In this document: positions 1 through 12,021 of the stretch, piece by piece
Position numbering within the stretch: the stretch's first letter is position 1
Layout of the letters: every line of letters begins with the position of its first letter
DNA from: Heterocephalus glaber
Lineage: Eukaryota; Chordata; Mammalia; Rodentia; Bathyergidae
Direction of reading: 5' to 3'
Assembly (NCBI RefSeq): GCF_000247695.1
Contig: NW_004624732.1
Location: 16,350,741-16,414,740, forward strand
Length of the DNA stretch: 64,000 nt
Notes under the pieces: generated by a model
Told to the model about the DNA's origin: nothing
What the model saw: only the letters and a program-made list of their open reading frames with translations
The model's database searches: none
Position numbers and translations under genes: made by a program

Positions 1-310
1 CACAGAGAGGAGCTTCACGCTGCTTGGCTGACCTGGGGGGGTGGGGGGGGGGACTGGGCTTTGCAGTTGCCCACACAGCTAAGCAGAGCACTGGATGGAG
101 GCAGGGCTCCAAGCTACTCCTGGGACCTCACTGTGGCATGTCCAGGAACCAGGACACAGTTGAGGAGCTTCACACTGCTTGGTTGACCCGCAGAGAGGAG
201 CACTGGATGGAGGCAGGGCTCCAAGCTACTTCTGGGACCTCACCGTGGTGTGACCAGGAATCGGGATGCAGTCGAGGAGCTTCACTCTGCTTGGCTGACC
301 CGCGGAGAGC
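1..310. repeat. Tandem repeat, ~112-bp unit, truncated by the window edge
   Basis: The block GAGGAGCTTCAC..CTGCTTGG recurs at 7, 162 and 274, and GAGCACTGGATGGAGGCAGG recurs at 86 and 198. The last two full units are exactly 112 bp apart. The first interval is 155 bp because it carries an extra ~43-bp block that includes a G-run at 35-52. Units differ at only a few positions. The array starts before the window. A 102-codon open frame crosses it, but I see no domain and take the frame as a by-product of the repeat. Confidence 0.85.
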
Positions 311-319
311 CTGTTGGAT

Positions 320-2880
320 AAATTTTACTTGAATTATTTAAGTAATATTTAAAACATTCAGATTCTCAATAATCACCATGAAATTCTTAAGTAAATTAAT
401 TTTAGATATGTGTTTTAGTTTTTGCATGTGGGGTCATAAGACTGCATGTCTTGTGTTAATAACCTTCAGTCAAAACTAGTTAACCTCTAGGATGGGCCCG
501 GAGCCTTGGATAACTATCTCCATGTCACTTGGGAATATGGTGGGTAGAAGAAAGGTTGGAAATGCCATGCAAAGAACATTCATCTGCTAAACTGACAGCA
601 TGTCTGATCTGAAAGTCGGTCCCTTCAAAGAATGCCCACCCACCTAGGGCCAGAAATATACCTAGGGTCTGAGCTTCACCATCCAGGCACCGGTAGCAGA
701 GGCTGAGCCCAGCATCAAAGTTTGCATCATGAGTCCTTGGCTCTGCCTTTCAAGAGAAAAGCACAATCAAATGTGAGGGGACCCTTCAAATGTGAGGGGG
801 CTTTTCTCTGCAGCAAATCTCCCAAACACAAGGCTCCAATCCAGCCAAGGTCATTTACTTCTGAGGCAGGAGGTTAAGTCTGGGATCAGGAATCTTCCTA
901 GTTGCATTATGGCTGCCTATCTCTATTCCATTTGTAAATTTAGTGGAACATGGTCCATTGTTCTCTCAAAGCAGAGGTGAGAGACTCAGGAGATTTATTT
1001 CAAAGTGCAAGGTGGCTGTCAAGGTCACTGCCAGGGCCAGAGGGTCACAGCAAGGTGATTAGAGCAAACTCAAGAGCCTATGGAGCACTTAGAAGGTGTG
1101 GCTTAAATGACAGCTCATGCACTGACTGAGGGGTCATCTGGGAGCTTGGCCAGAAGACAAGGCAGAGCTAAAGCACAGGAATGTGGACTGTTTTCCCTAA
1201 GTTGTTCCTTGGGACCAGAACAGAATCCAGCATCAAACAGAAGTGGTGAGTGGGACTCCTCCACAGTTCACTTTCCTCACCTCCTTTGTCTGTCAGAAAA
1301 CCACCAAACACTGCCAAGATCCAGTGAGCCTGCACACTATGCAAGGTCAAGCCTGAGCAAGGGGAGCTGAGGCAGACTCAGACCCTCTGCTGTCAGTGGC
1401 CTCACCCACACAGGACTGGGACTCACCATGGGCACAGTCACTGACCACAGAGGGAAGCTGGCTCCACACGTTAGTCACACAAACATAAGCTGTGGTTCAA
1501 ACAGAATAAGTCTATTTCTCACTTGTGTGCCACTGTAAGAGGTGTGAGGAATTCAGAGGCTCTTCTTCACTCAGGTTCCAGGGACTTATGCTCACAGAGA
1601 GCCTCTGCTCTCTTAACTAGCACCTCCTGAGATCATGCTCGGGTCATCCGAACAGACTAGGAGGTGAAAATGGAAAGGTTCTTACAGACTAGGGCTCAAG
1701 TGACATGGCTCTCTCCCACCGGCCCCACTGGCCTGTGCCCACACCCAAGTGCCAGGGCACCTGAAAAGGGTCACTAGTGGAATGTGTGCCAAAGAGGAAG
1801 GAGAGATATGGATTTAGAGTGGTCACCCCTTCTGCCACACTCATAGTCTGCATGCTTTCATTCTAACTCCAAGCTAGGACCTCAGCGAGGGCTCATTACC
1901 ATAACTAACCAGCTGATGTCAGCTCCTCTGCTCCCTGTCTGTGTCCATACTGGAGGCCCCACATCTGAACTACACAATGATTTTATTTAGCACCAGAACA
2001 GATGACAATATATCTGTAAAATCAAACCACACGAAAGCAACTTAGTTTGCTTCAGCATTTAAAATCTGGAGGTTTCACCAGAACTGTGGTTTTCCTATCT
2101 CCTGAGTGACTAAGGAACCTGGTCCCTAGATATCTTCCTGAGCTGAAGCATCCTAACAGAGTGGATGGTGCTATCTCCCTCCTTTCTGTCACAGTCCCAC
2201 TACTTCCCACTGTGCCCTAGAACCAGCACATCACACAGGGCACCTGTGGGCATGAGAGGGGTGCCCTCCAGCCCCCCCACCCTGGCAGGACTCCTTGTGC
2301 TCAGTGTAGGAGGTGTCCTAGGACTTGGAGGGAGCCAGGACCTCAGGGAATGACACCCACACCCAGCCACCAGCCTGATAAAAGTCTCCAGAACTGACTG
2401 ATGCTGTGCTCCGAAGTCCATTGCTTGAAGAATGGAAGTAGTCTGGGAACTCTGAACACAACTCCAAAACACAGAGGGGAGACCAGAAGGCAAGCAATAT
2501 AGCACCTGGAGGAGAAGGCTGTGGTGTAGTAACTGGGAATGGAGTGAAAAATATAGGAAAATCCAGACCAAATAGGACTCCAGCTAGGTAAGGTTCTTTT
2601 ACTTGCCTTACAAAGCAATGGGAAGGCCTGGATCCATATCTAAAAGGAAAATCTGTGACCACATCTGCATTTTAGAAAGCTTGTTTCTTGGTGACATGGA
2701 TAACTTATTTCTTACAGACTGACCCTTCTTGATTACTTCTTCTTAACTATACTAAACAAGTTTTATTCAGTGAAAATCAGAAAGACAAGACAATATATCT
2801 TATATGCATGTACCAGGATTTATGGAAATGCTGCATTAATGAAATATATTCCTTGCAATTTTACACAGTATATTGAGCTA
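320..2880. other. No recognisable gene or repeat
   Basis: Mostly single-copy-looking sequence of mixed composition. Short open frames occur (for example 62-123 codons around 2165-2660), but several overlap on both strands and none shows a family motif, signal peptide or plausible exon structure. I could not assign any repeat family with confidence. Confidence 0.5.
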
Positions 2881-2888
2881 TGTATTCT

Positions 2889-3762
2889 TTTTTTTTTTAG
2901 TTCTTTTATTGGTACATTTTAGGTATACAATTAGTTTACATTTATCATTGGGTGTTTGTACCCGTACATGATATGTCTTCGTTCATTTTTTTTTCCTCAT
3001 TACCTGTGCACCCTTCACCCCCTCTGCCCTTCCCTATTTACATAGATTTTATTTCCATGTTTTTTCTTTTCTCATAGTTTTTCCTTTCCCTCTTTTCCTG
3101 TCCCCTTCCCCTCCCTTCACTCCTTCATCTTTGGACCTTTTTTCCTATTTCAAATTATCAATTATTCATTTTAATCATTTTAACCCTTGTTTACACTATC
3201 AGTTTCTCACACTAGTGAAACTATTTGGTATTTACACATGTGTGTCCTATTTATTTCACTTAAGAGTATGGCCTCAATATGGATCCATTTAGCTATAAAT
3301 GACTCTAGTTTTTCATTCTTTATGGCTGAGTACTACTCCATTTTATTTAAAAAAACCACATTTTCTTTATCCAGTTTCCAGTTGATGGGCACTTGGGCTG
3401 CTTCCAAGCTTTAGTCATTACAAACTGTGCCTCTATGAACATGGGTGCACATATATCACTGTGGTATGATTCTTTTCATTCTTTTGGGAAGATAACCAGC
3501 AGGGGAATAGCTGGGTCAAATGGGACTTCCAGTCCTAGTTCTTTGAGGTATCTCCATACTGACTTCCACAGTGGTTGCACCAGTCTGCACTCCCACCAGC
3601 AATGGAGAAGGGTTCCTTTCTCCCCACAACCCCACCAGCATTTGTTATTTGTTGATTTCTTGATAGCAGCCATTCTTTCTGGGGTGAGGTGGAATCTCAG
3701 TGTTGTTTTCATCTGCATCTCTTGAGTGACGAGTGATGTTGACCAGGTTTTATGGACATTCT
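2889..3762 (-). mobile_element. L1 LINE 3' end, 5'-truncated, antisense
   Basis: The poly-A tail appears on the + strand as a T-run at 2889-2899. It is followed by 3' UTR sequence and then the end of ORF2 read on the minus strand. Minus-strand frame 3476-3718 gives about 80 codons ending ORF2-like, with recognisable blocks such as [37 protein letters not shown] and PFDPAIPLL, which are typical of the C-terminal part of L1 ORF2p (reverse transcriptase/endonuclease protein). The copy stops near 3762, so everything upstream in ORF2, ORF1 and the 5' UTR is missing. It cannot encode an active protein. The uninterrupted frame suggests it is younger than the L1 at 22.9-26.8 kb. Confidence 0.9.
3476..3718 (-). 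pseudogene. L1 ORF2 C-terminal fragment
   Basis: This open minus-strand stretch inside the truncated L1 keeps the cysteine/tryptophan-rich end of ORF2p ([18 protein letters not shown]), a zinc-knuckle-like region seen near the ORF2 C-terminus. The endonuclease and reverse transcriptase catalytic domains are absent because the insertion is 5'-truncated. It is a dead remnant with no promoter of its own. Confidence 0.88.
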
Positions 3763-3831
3763 ATATGTTAAGCTAGTATTAGACAATTTTCTAACACAAT
3801 TTGGAAAACTAACCAAACTATTTATTTTGCA

Positions 3832-3923
3832 GAAAGGGCCGGGATTTAGCTCACTGGTTCCATGCCTGCCTGGCAAGCACAAGGTACTGGTTCGACTCCT
3901 AATACTGAAAAAAATGGTTTGAG
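3832..3923 (+). mobile_element. ID SINE (tRNA-derived) with TSD
   Basis: The body reads GGGCCGGGATTTAGCTCACTGG, then GGTTCGACTCCTAATACTG and an A-rich tail, matching the ID plan of box A, box B and a short A tail. It is flanked by a perfect 9-bp target-site duplication, TATTTTGCA, at 3823-3831 and 3924-3932. Box B is mutated relative to GTTCGATCCCCAGTACC copies elsewhere in the window, so this is one of the older ID insertions here. Confidence 0.88.
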
Positions 3924-3964
3924 TATTTTGCATTATGTCACAAAGAGACTTTGATTTTGGAATC

Positions 3965-4090
3965 AGACACACATGAGTTTGAAGTCTGTGTAATGTTCTT
4001 AATCATACTATGAGCTTCTGCAATTTACTTAATTTCTCTGGACATAATAATATGGGTTTTATAGTGCTATTGAGAAAGAGGTTAAATAAA
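3965..4090 (+). repeat. MIR SINE relic
   Basis: The stretch with TATGAGCTTCTGCAATTTACTTAATTTCTCTGGACATAATAATATGGG follows the MIR core order (tRNA-like tail end, AATTTCTCTG block, AATA block). It is strongly diverged and incomplete, and lies directly after an ID insertion. Confidence 0.6.
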
Positions 4091-4109
4091 AAAAAATAAA
4101 GTATATAAA

Positions 4110-7100
4110 AAAAAGAAAGCTTGTTTCCTTTATTGTTGGCTGAAGGATATCCACAGTACCAGCTAGAAAGCGATTGTGGAACTCAGAGCAAGGTGAAGTT
4201 TACTGAACAGTACACTAAAGGAGAGCCTATTCGACCAAAACCAGAAAGCACAGAGCACTGGGTCCTGTCACATAGCCCATGTCACTTTCAAGGCAGAGGA
4301 CCAAATGACAGTGTCTTTTTGTCTGAAAGTTTCCATCTGATGCAGGGCCTGAGGGACTGGCTCAGAAACCCTCATCACCAAATAAGCTCCTGAGTAGAGT
4401 TTAATGCTTTCCAATGGATCACACACACTCAAGCAGTAATTAATGATTTGATTCATTGTGCTTTGGGGAGCCACTGTCCAACAAAATAATCCAAGTAATT
4501 TAAATCTGCAATAAAGTAAGAGTGCAACAACATTTCATGGCTGCACACAGCAATGATTTTCTGGAGAGAGAAAAAAAAAAAGTAAGCGTTTTTATTAGAC
4601 TCACATCCAAATAATCCATAGGAAAGCAATATTGAGTTCATGAGTGATTTGATTACATTCCTCACAATAGTCCTCCAAGGCAGTCACGACCAAACGCATT
4701 TCGGTGAACATGCATAATACCAAAGGTTCGGTAAACCAACACATTTCATCAAAATTACTCTGCATGTCTGAGATAGAAAATGTTTGCAGAATGTTAACTG
4801 CTTTTTTACTCAGAATAAATTTCCTCCACTATTAGCGTCTGGCATCTGCAACTGATACAAGCACAATGCACCCCCTATAGAGTCAGGAGCTTCCTCTATG
4901 AGTCCCTCTCTGTGTCCCTGGCAGATAGAATCAGTGTGCAAGCTACCCTGCTCTTCACATTCCCATGGAGGAGCTGAGCTTCTGGGCCAGACATGTCCCT
5001 GAGCTCCAAGCTTATCCAGGTAATAGAGGCAGAGGGCACAGAAAAGGGCAAAGACGGTTCTGGGAAGGTGGACACCCCCAGATCCTACTTCCAAGGGGCT
5101 TGGGCTACCTGGAGGCTGGGGTGCTGGAGAGTTCAGCTGAGTGTGCAGACGTGGGAAAGATGGGTATTCCCAGGGTGCCCCGTGGGCCATTTTGGTGGAC
5201 AGCACACACATTTCTCTAACAGGCCATTGACGTCTGATGGATGGAAATGAAATTTCTAAATCAAGAATTTGTTACAGATTCGAAGAATTCTCAAGGTAGG
5301 GGGTATCCAAAGGCTCACTGTGGAAGCCTGTCTACTTTATTCGCTGCACACATTCTTGTTGGTGGAGTGGCTCCTGTGTCCCCGGCACTGTGCTGGGTGT
5401 GGAGGATAAAGGTGAAAGCACATGTAGGAGGAATGAGGCCGGGGCTTGACTGCACAGGAAGCCTGGCCACAGGAAGCAGTGATGCACTGTAGATTCAAAG
5501 TAGCCAGAAGAAAGGATTTGGAATGCTCTCCTCACAGAGGAACAATAAGTGTGTGCAGTGTGTGCAGCAATGACATGCTAGTTACCTTGATTTCATCATT
5601 ACACAATGTAAGTATGTTTCCATGTCCTGCATCATGCCCCACGAATACATGCAATCATTATGTGTGAATTAAAATACCAGGCAAGAGCAGGGCAGAGCCA
5701 GTGCCTGTCTGCAGACCTCATACTGAGGGGGCAGAGAGAAAATCTGCCAGTTATTTTGATAAGAGCCAGCCAAGAAAGACAGCCAGTAACCTGGGCAGAG
5801 ATACCCACTCTGGGTGGTGGGCATCTGGAGTCTGAGAAGGATGTGTTTGTTATGTGAGGTCAGAACTGCAAGAAGAGCAAGCAGGGGCGGGAGGCATGGG
5901 AAGCAGAGGATAGGAGCATCTAGTCATGGAACAGAAGGGCTGGGCACCTTCCCACATGGCCTTAGTGAGTCAGGTAGAAGGGAGGGTGAGGCTGGACCCT
6001 TGAGGCTCCCAAAGTGCCTCCCGAGCAGGACCCTCCTCCCAGATGCCTTTCTGTTATAGTGAGTGATGAAGGGGTGGCCGCAGGTCCAGGGTGGCTCCCT
6101 GTGTCACTAATAATAATGCCCTCTCTTCTACGTGTGAACGTGTTCTAGTTTGGATTACACATTTTATGGTCCCGCTAGCTGCAAAAAGAGCACATTTTCC
6201 GGGCTCATCTTATAAGCCCTCCTCAGGTTCATTCTCCCTACCTCATATGGACACCATGCAAAGACTTCAGACACCCAAAACACAGCACCTTGGTGGAAAT
6301 CAGAAAACCCTGGCTGAGGACATTTTGGGGCTGATGTTACATTTTACTATATCTGAAGAGAAAATTTCATCAGATTTGGAGACCACATATATGACATATT
6401 TCCAGAGTTCAGCATTCACCTATAAGCATCTCTAACTTTCTTTTATTAAGACCATACCTCATGACCCAGACACTGCTCAGAGGGACCCCACATGAATGAT
6501 CTCACTCACCCCACACACATAGCCCCTGCTCACACTGAGGATTTGGCAATCTCATCAGGCTCAGGCTGACCCAGAGCTCAGGACAGAGGCTCCAGAGCTG
6601 GGCTCCAACTCCCTGGTCCCTCCAGTCCAGCCTTCTCTTCTGAGCTTCATGCTTTGTCTCCAGCTGTTGGCTACATCCACTCAGATTCTGCACAGACATC
6701 ACAGATTCAGTGGTCTAAACTGGAACACTGCACTTCCCCTCCCAGATTCCCTCCTGTGTTCTTCATTGGCATTCTGGAGGAGAGGGTGTAAGACACAATC
6801 ACACCCCAACCCTAACTGACTGCATTTCTCTTTGATGCCCCCCAGCTGCCTGGATAGACTCTCAGCTGCCTGCCCATTACCCAGGCCCCTCCCTCCTCCT
6901 GCTCTTGCTCATCAGCACCTACTGCTCCAGCTCAAAAGCCTGACTCACTGCAGCCTGCACTTCAAGCCCAGATACTCTCTCCATCCAGAATGACCCCATG
7001 CCATGCCCAGGTCTCTCAGGGCTGACCCTCTCCCAGCTGGACTCTGAAGAGCCGCAAAAGTGACTGCACGGCAAACTAGAAAGACCAGCTGGAGGTGCTC

Positions 7101-7290
7101 TGGAGTCTCCTGAGGGCTAAACCCCAGCTCTGGACCATGTGCAAAGAGCTTGCTCTCACTGGCCTCACTTGCTAACAAGCTCTTCCTGGGCTTCCTGGGA
7201 AATGAGCAGTGTCTCAGCCATCCACTAAGTGGAAGTTATCAGTGTAGTTTTACCCTACATCTTAAAACATGAACAACACCTAATGCTATT
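4110..7290. other. No gene seen; one weak L2-like patch
   Basis: Open frames of 60-133 codons occur on both strands (for example around 4810-5211 and 6091-6435) and overlap one another. None carries a recognisable domain, and composition does not change at their ends. A short patch at 5325-5420 (cactgtgctgggtgtggagg) resembles the GCACTGTGCTGGG block of L2/MIR-type ends, but I cannot place its borders. Confidence 0.4.
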
Positions 7291-7304
7291 TCCTTTCCTC
7301 CTTT

Positions 7305-7440
7305 CTCTTTAAATTGAGCACTTACTATATGGTAGGTGCTGCCCCATGCATTTTTCAAAACTCCTCAATTTCACCCTCTGAGAGAAGTGGTATTCTCTCA
7401 TTTTACATTTTGTGAGTCATTGGCCTTATTTGACAGCCAC
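7305..7440 (+). repeat. MIR-family relic
   Basis: GAGCACTTACTATATGGTAGGTGCTG followed by a run ending in CTCTCATTTTACATTTTG matches the MIR/MIR3-type order of a 'TACTATGTGCCAGGCACTG' block and a 'CCCATTTTACA' block. Ancient and diverged. Confidence 0.55.
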
Positions 7441-7724
7441 CCTAACAAAGCGAGGCTATTTTTGTCTCACAAATTCACTGACTGAGTATCAGCTTGAAGC
7501 ATGGAGCCATGGATGAGTTGGCACCTGGAGGGGAGGCCATGGTGTCCACGTGGGACTGCCATATCCCAGCCCAGCTGACGGTGGCAGTGGAAAGACAGAA
7601 GCAGAATAGCCAGCAGCTATGTGACACTATCACACAGTGCCACACTTGAGCTGCAGGGGGAGGAGAGCCAGCCCAGATGAGGTGTGTGCCATGTGCCTGG
7701 CTGTGCACTGGACACCTTGGGGCA

Positions 7725-7925
7725 TTTTTCATTTACTCTACAAAACAGAACTGTGGAAAGTACCAGCCACAACTGCCTGTGGAAGTACCCTTGCTACTTT
7801 TGAGGTGAGTACCCATGACAAATGGAGAAACAAAGACTCAACAAGATTAGGCAACCTGGCTGAGATTAAACATCTAACAAGGCAAGAACAATATTTAAAA
7901 TTCAGCTCAGAAGCGACTGCATGGT
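7725..7925 (-). repeat. MIR SINE relic, antisense
   Basis: ACAAATGGAGAAACAAAGACTC, GGCAACCTGGCTGAGATTAAACATCTAACAAGG and AATTCAGCTCAGAAG follow the antisense MIR order (GATGAGGAAACTGAGG, CTTGCCCAAGGTCACACAGCTAG, then a CCAGG block). Old and diverged. Confidence 0.65.
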
Positions 7926-7939
7926 AAGCCCCTGAGACA

Positions 7940-9730
7940 TGCTTGATCCAATACTGTCTGAAAAAGTGCTTTAATTCAGAAGGAAAATGTGCTCCTCTGC
8001 CGATATCAGCAGCATGAACACAGTCACCTCCTCAGACATGCTGAGAAGGAGCGATTCTACACAGGGAACTTGCTGGGGTAGAAATAGAAGCAGAAAACAG
8101 GAGAGCTACAACATTCAGAATGGTGGCTAGAGGGTCCTCATTCTTCCAAATTCATTTGGCAGAGCAAATGTCTTCTGCCCTCCCAAGCTGCTGTATCAGA
8201 CAGCAGAGTGTGGGGCAAATCTGAGCAGATAGTGTGGTCACAGCGGCCACGCCCTAGGTGAAGCCTTCACAGCCAGAGGTGGACAACAGGCATCCCCTCA
8301 TCTCATCTCCATCTCCACACAGCAGCTCCCGGTTGCTCTGTCTAGAAAGCTGAGGTCATTCTCTGTCCCATCTTCATATTCATTCACTCAGCAAGGGTGT
8401 GTGCTCTGCCTCCAGGGGAGAAGTAGGCACAAGATAGAGAGCATAGCCAAGGGCACCATGTGGACCCCCATGTTTGGCCCACTGGTCATCCCAGACAAGG
8501 TGGAATTCTGGAAGTATAACAGCCAGCAGCCATGTGATGCTCAGACACAGGCTTGGCTGAGTACAAGTGGTTTGGACCTCCAAGTGTAGCCAGTTCTTAC
8601 ATCCCCAGAGCCTCCTGCCCCACACTGCTTCTCTGTCACCTCCCCAGCAGCCAGAGACAGCCCTTAAAGTTAAATAGCTTGCCCTGCTCAATACTTTTGA
8701 ATGACATTATCTTCTGCATGGAAGAAAACTCCAACTTTTTAACAAATTCCAACTTGCTTGGCCCCTAAACACCTTGGCTCAGTTTGTATCACTGCTTCTG
8801 TTATTCTGTGGCCCCCAGGTTCCCAGAGCAATTGGGGCCCAGCTGCTTCCTCCAGATGTACTTGACCACATGCCTCCTAGGGGCCCCACATGGCCCCTCT
8901 CCATATATCTGTGTTGTATTTGCTTCCTAGAACTTAAAGCTCTGATGTTACTTATTAATTACTCATATTCCCCATAAATCAACTCCCGAGAGCAGAGAAG
9001 TCTTCGCACATCATGGTAGGGTGTAGCACTTGTGGAGATCTGGGCCCTGTGACCTCAGCGAGGGCAGAGTGTCCATAATGGGAGAGGGGTTCAGGGACCT
9101 GGGTAGTGGTCAGATGAATCCCTTGCTGTCTGTCACACACGAAGGGTTGTCTGTGCTGCTGTCCCTGAACTGTACCCCGATCATGCCCACCACACCATGG
9201 CACGTATCAGGTCCAGTGAATACCTGTTCCTTTTCTAAGACCAGACCAGCCATTGCCTCTTCCACTTTCAGTCTTTCCTGACCTCCAAAAATAGTAGAGG
9301 ATACCTCCTCACTGCCCTTACTCACTGACACACAGCCTGAGCTTACACAGGGCCTGTCCTACAGCGAGGACCCTCTAGTCTGTGCGTGCCATACCTGACA
9401 CCCTCCTGGACAGATGTGCCCTACATTCATCCGGATCTAACATGCAGCAGGCCCTTAGAATGTGTGCTGGGCCCCACTCAAGCAAAGACAGGAAAAATCA
9501 GCAGCAGGTGGTTCCAGACCAGGGAACCTGTTTCCTTGGCTCCCATTTCCTTGGCTAACTGTCCCTGTTTTCCTTACCTCTGAGGTTGGGGTCAGCTGGA
9601 CATGATCCTCGACCTCCTACTCTCTCTACACATCTCCCTAAATGATCTCTGTGTCCACCTACATGATCCTCAGCCTTCATCAGATCCCCAGACTAACAGA
9701 TCTTACTCATCCAAACCTAAGCCCTTGATC
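7940..9730. other. No recognisable gene; unassigned sequence
   Basis: Several overlapping open frames (60-103 codons) occur without domain signatures. The sentence-like match around 'agccagcagc' at 7606 and 8519 is short and is listed under rejected items. No RNA gene, LTR or SINE could be delimited here by eye. Confidence 0.4.
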
Positions 9731-9764
9731 CCTACTGCCCTTGCCTGCTTCTGCTGAGTTTTTC

Positions 9765-10165
9765 CCCAAAGTTGCTCTGGATTCCCCTTTCCTCACACTC
9801 TGCTGTGAAGCCTACCCATCAGCTTCTGTTTGGAGCTCTTCCTGTCACTACAACCATTGTCCAGCCCAGCCTCTGTGGTCTTTGCCTCACTTCCACTGGA
9901 GCTTCCCAGTCTGTGTCTCTTCTTGCACTGCTGGCTCCTCACACTATCCCAAGAGCAGAGCCAGAAAGGTGTTTTCTGGAGTCAAATCATGTCATTCCAC
10001 TGCTCAAAACCTACTCAGACCTTCTCATCTCACTCAGAGAAATCCCCAAGTAATGGCCATGCCTACTTCAAGGCCCACACACCCTAAGCTCAGAGCCCTC
10101 TGTCCCTTACCCCAGGTGTTGACTCTAAGGTTTGCCACCCACTTCTCCCTGTTCCCAAGGACTTC
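9765..10165 (+). repeat. L2 LINE 3' relic
   Basis: The block TCAAATCATGTCATTCCACTGCTCAAAACCTACTCAGACC, then CTCACTCAGAGAAATCCCCAAGTAATGGCC, matches the common L2 order (ATCATGTCACTCCCCTGCTCAAAACC; CTCAGAGTAAAAGCC). The 142-codon open frame 9741-10169 lies in this relic and uses no conserved L2 ORF2 residues that I recognise, so I do not call it coding. Confidence 0.65.
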
Positions 10166-10169
10166 CTAA

Positions 10170-11790
10170 TCCATAGAGAAATAGGTGGAAATTCCTTAAA
10201 AAGCCACATGAGAAAAGTTGTTAGAGGTATCAGAGGGTTCTAGAGGTGCAACTGAACCTGGGCAACTCTCCCAGAGGACATTCTGGAGTGAAGACCTAGG
10301 GTAAGCAGGAGGTTCTGTGGGAGACCCAGCAAGTGGACAGCCAGGAGGGCATGGGTGCACAGCGGAGTGAGTCAGTGGGGTTCTGTGATAGACAAGGGAG
10401 GAGTCTCGGGTGCAGTTCTTCATGGGAGCACACAGGAGGAAACACTAGTCTCCTCTGGCTGTGACCCTAAGGTTCTTGTCCATTTAGAACTTCTTACTGA
10501 GTTCTGATCACTTCGGCTTCTGGATGAAACATTTCAACATTGAGTACCTCCTGACTCTCAACTCTTGAGTGACTTTGATGCAAGCCCATGCAGCTCCCCA
10601 TGCCCAGTCATTTCTTCCTCTCAAATCTTAAGCTACTCTTTTTATAGGGAAAAGAGCACTTTGTCCACAGGTCATTTCGTTTTAATCCTGTTGGAGTTCT
10701 AGCCCTGGTCAATTTGATAAATCCGAAGCCTCATGAGTTAATGCACCCAAGGGCACCTGCCATTGTGAAGCCAGGTGGACCATGTAGAAACCACAGGTTC
10801 CGCCTGTGTTCCCCTGAGCTCGTTGCTTCCATAAAGCTGACCTTAAGAGCTGTGTCCTGTCATATCCATCTGATCTTGCAGGCTCACGGAGAGAAGAAAT
10901 TTTAAAGTCCCTTTAATGCTTTATGTAAATGTGTTTTAGCAATGCTCTGATAAGTCTGTGTCTTAACTGACACTGAGCTGAATCAGAAGCAGGTCAAAGA
11001 CACTGTTAAGCCAATGCCAAGGGTTCAGTGAAACTGAGTTCATTCTGTTAATGTTATTCCTTTTAAACTAGCACAATATCAATGTTATCTATCAGAGAAA
11101 CAAATAAAAGCTGTGGAGCTGCATCTCAGAAGAATCAATGAGGGTCCAGGTTTTGCCATTCTAGGTGAGTGTGGAATGGGTGAAAGATTATTAATCTTCT
11201 GCATTAATAAAGGGGATAGAAGAAGGAAGGACTTTCTTCCAACTCCAAGGAACATCCTTTCTTTCATTCAAGAAGATCCTAAGCAAGGCTGACAGATCCT
11301 CTGCATCTGTAGCACATGGGGGACAGTCCTACATTTTAGGAATTCTCCGCTTTCAGATGTGGGTGCAATGCAGAGCTGGGGCCCCACACTCATTCCTGTC
11401 CCTGGGAGGAGTCCATTCAGGAAGGCCCCAGACTATTAGGCTAGACCACTGGAGACTGTTTTCAGGACAAAGCATTTGAAATTGCCAATCTTTGACCTAC
11501 AAAGCAAACCACTTTATATATTTCAGCCTAATATTTAAGGCTAGAAATAAAATTCAAGTGGAATAATAATAAATAAAGGCTGAATATAGCATTTCTTTAT
11601 TATTGCTTATGATTTTCATGGAACTACACAACAGATAATTTTGCAGGAGTATTAAATTTTATTCTAAAAACATGTAGAATTCATTGTCATATACCATGCC
11701 ATTAGCCTTTCACAAGCAGAGCATACATACAGTCCAAGGCATTGGCATGTGGCTGGGGCCAGATCCTGGTCAGGCAGAGAGCTGCTGCTT
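10170..11790. other. No recognisable gene or repeat
   Basis: Mixed-composition sequence with only short open frames (60-75 codons). I see no splice-bounded exon candidate, RNA gene or clear repeat boundary. Confidence 0.4.
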
Positions 11791-11795
11791 AATCT

Positions 11796-11876
11796 ATCAA
11801 TATAGATAGTATAATTGATATATTAATAATATATCAATTAATATATTAATTGATATATTAATAATTGATATTAGTA
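11796..11876. repeat. AT-rich palindrome cluster
   Basis: Two perfect 12-bp-armed inverted repeats overlap. The first has arms 11813-11824 and 11828-11839 (AATTGATATATT / AATATATCAATT, 3-nt loop). The second has arms 11831-11842 and 11845-11856 (ATATCAATTAAT / ATTAATTGATAT, 2-nt loop). The ATTGATAT motif also repeats directly. The tract could form cruciform or hairpin DNA, and could equally be a degenerate AT microsatellite. Confidence 0.85.
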
Positions 11877-12021
11877 ACTGTTTGTCTTCTTAAAAAGTGA
11901 TGCAATATGTATGATCATGTGTATCCCACCACCTAGGATGAAATTCAGGCAAGTTTTTTTTGAGATTCATATTTCTCAGCTTTTAAATGGAGAAAGAAAA
12001 ATGTGACCTTGCTTAGTTTCT

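Noticed and set aside
2889..3923. Target-site duplication for the truncated L1
   Set aside because: Flanks near 2875-2888 and 3763-3780 share only short AT-rich words; I could not find a convincing pair.
7606..8560. Apparent repeated phrase (agccagcagc[ct]atgtga) at about 7606 and 8519
   Set aside because: Similarity is limited to about 17 bases with weak flanking agreement; too short to call a duplication.
9741..10169. 142-codon plus-strand frame
   Set aside because: It lies in an L2 3' relic and does not match L2 ORF2 protein.
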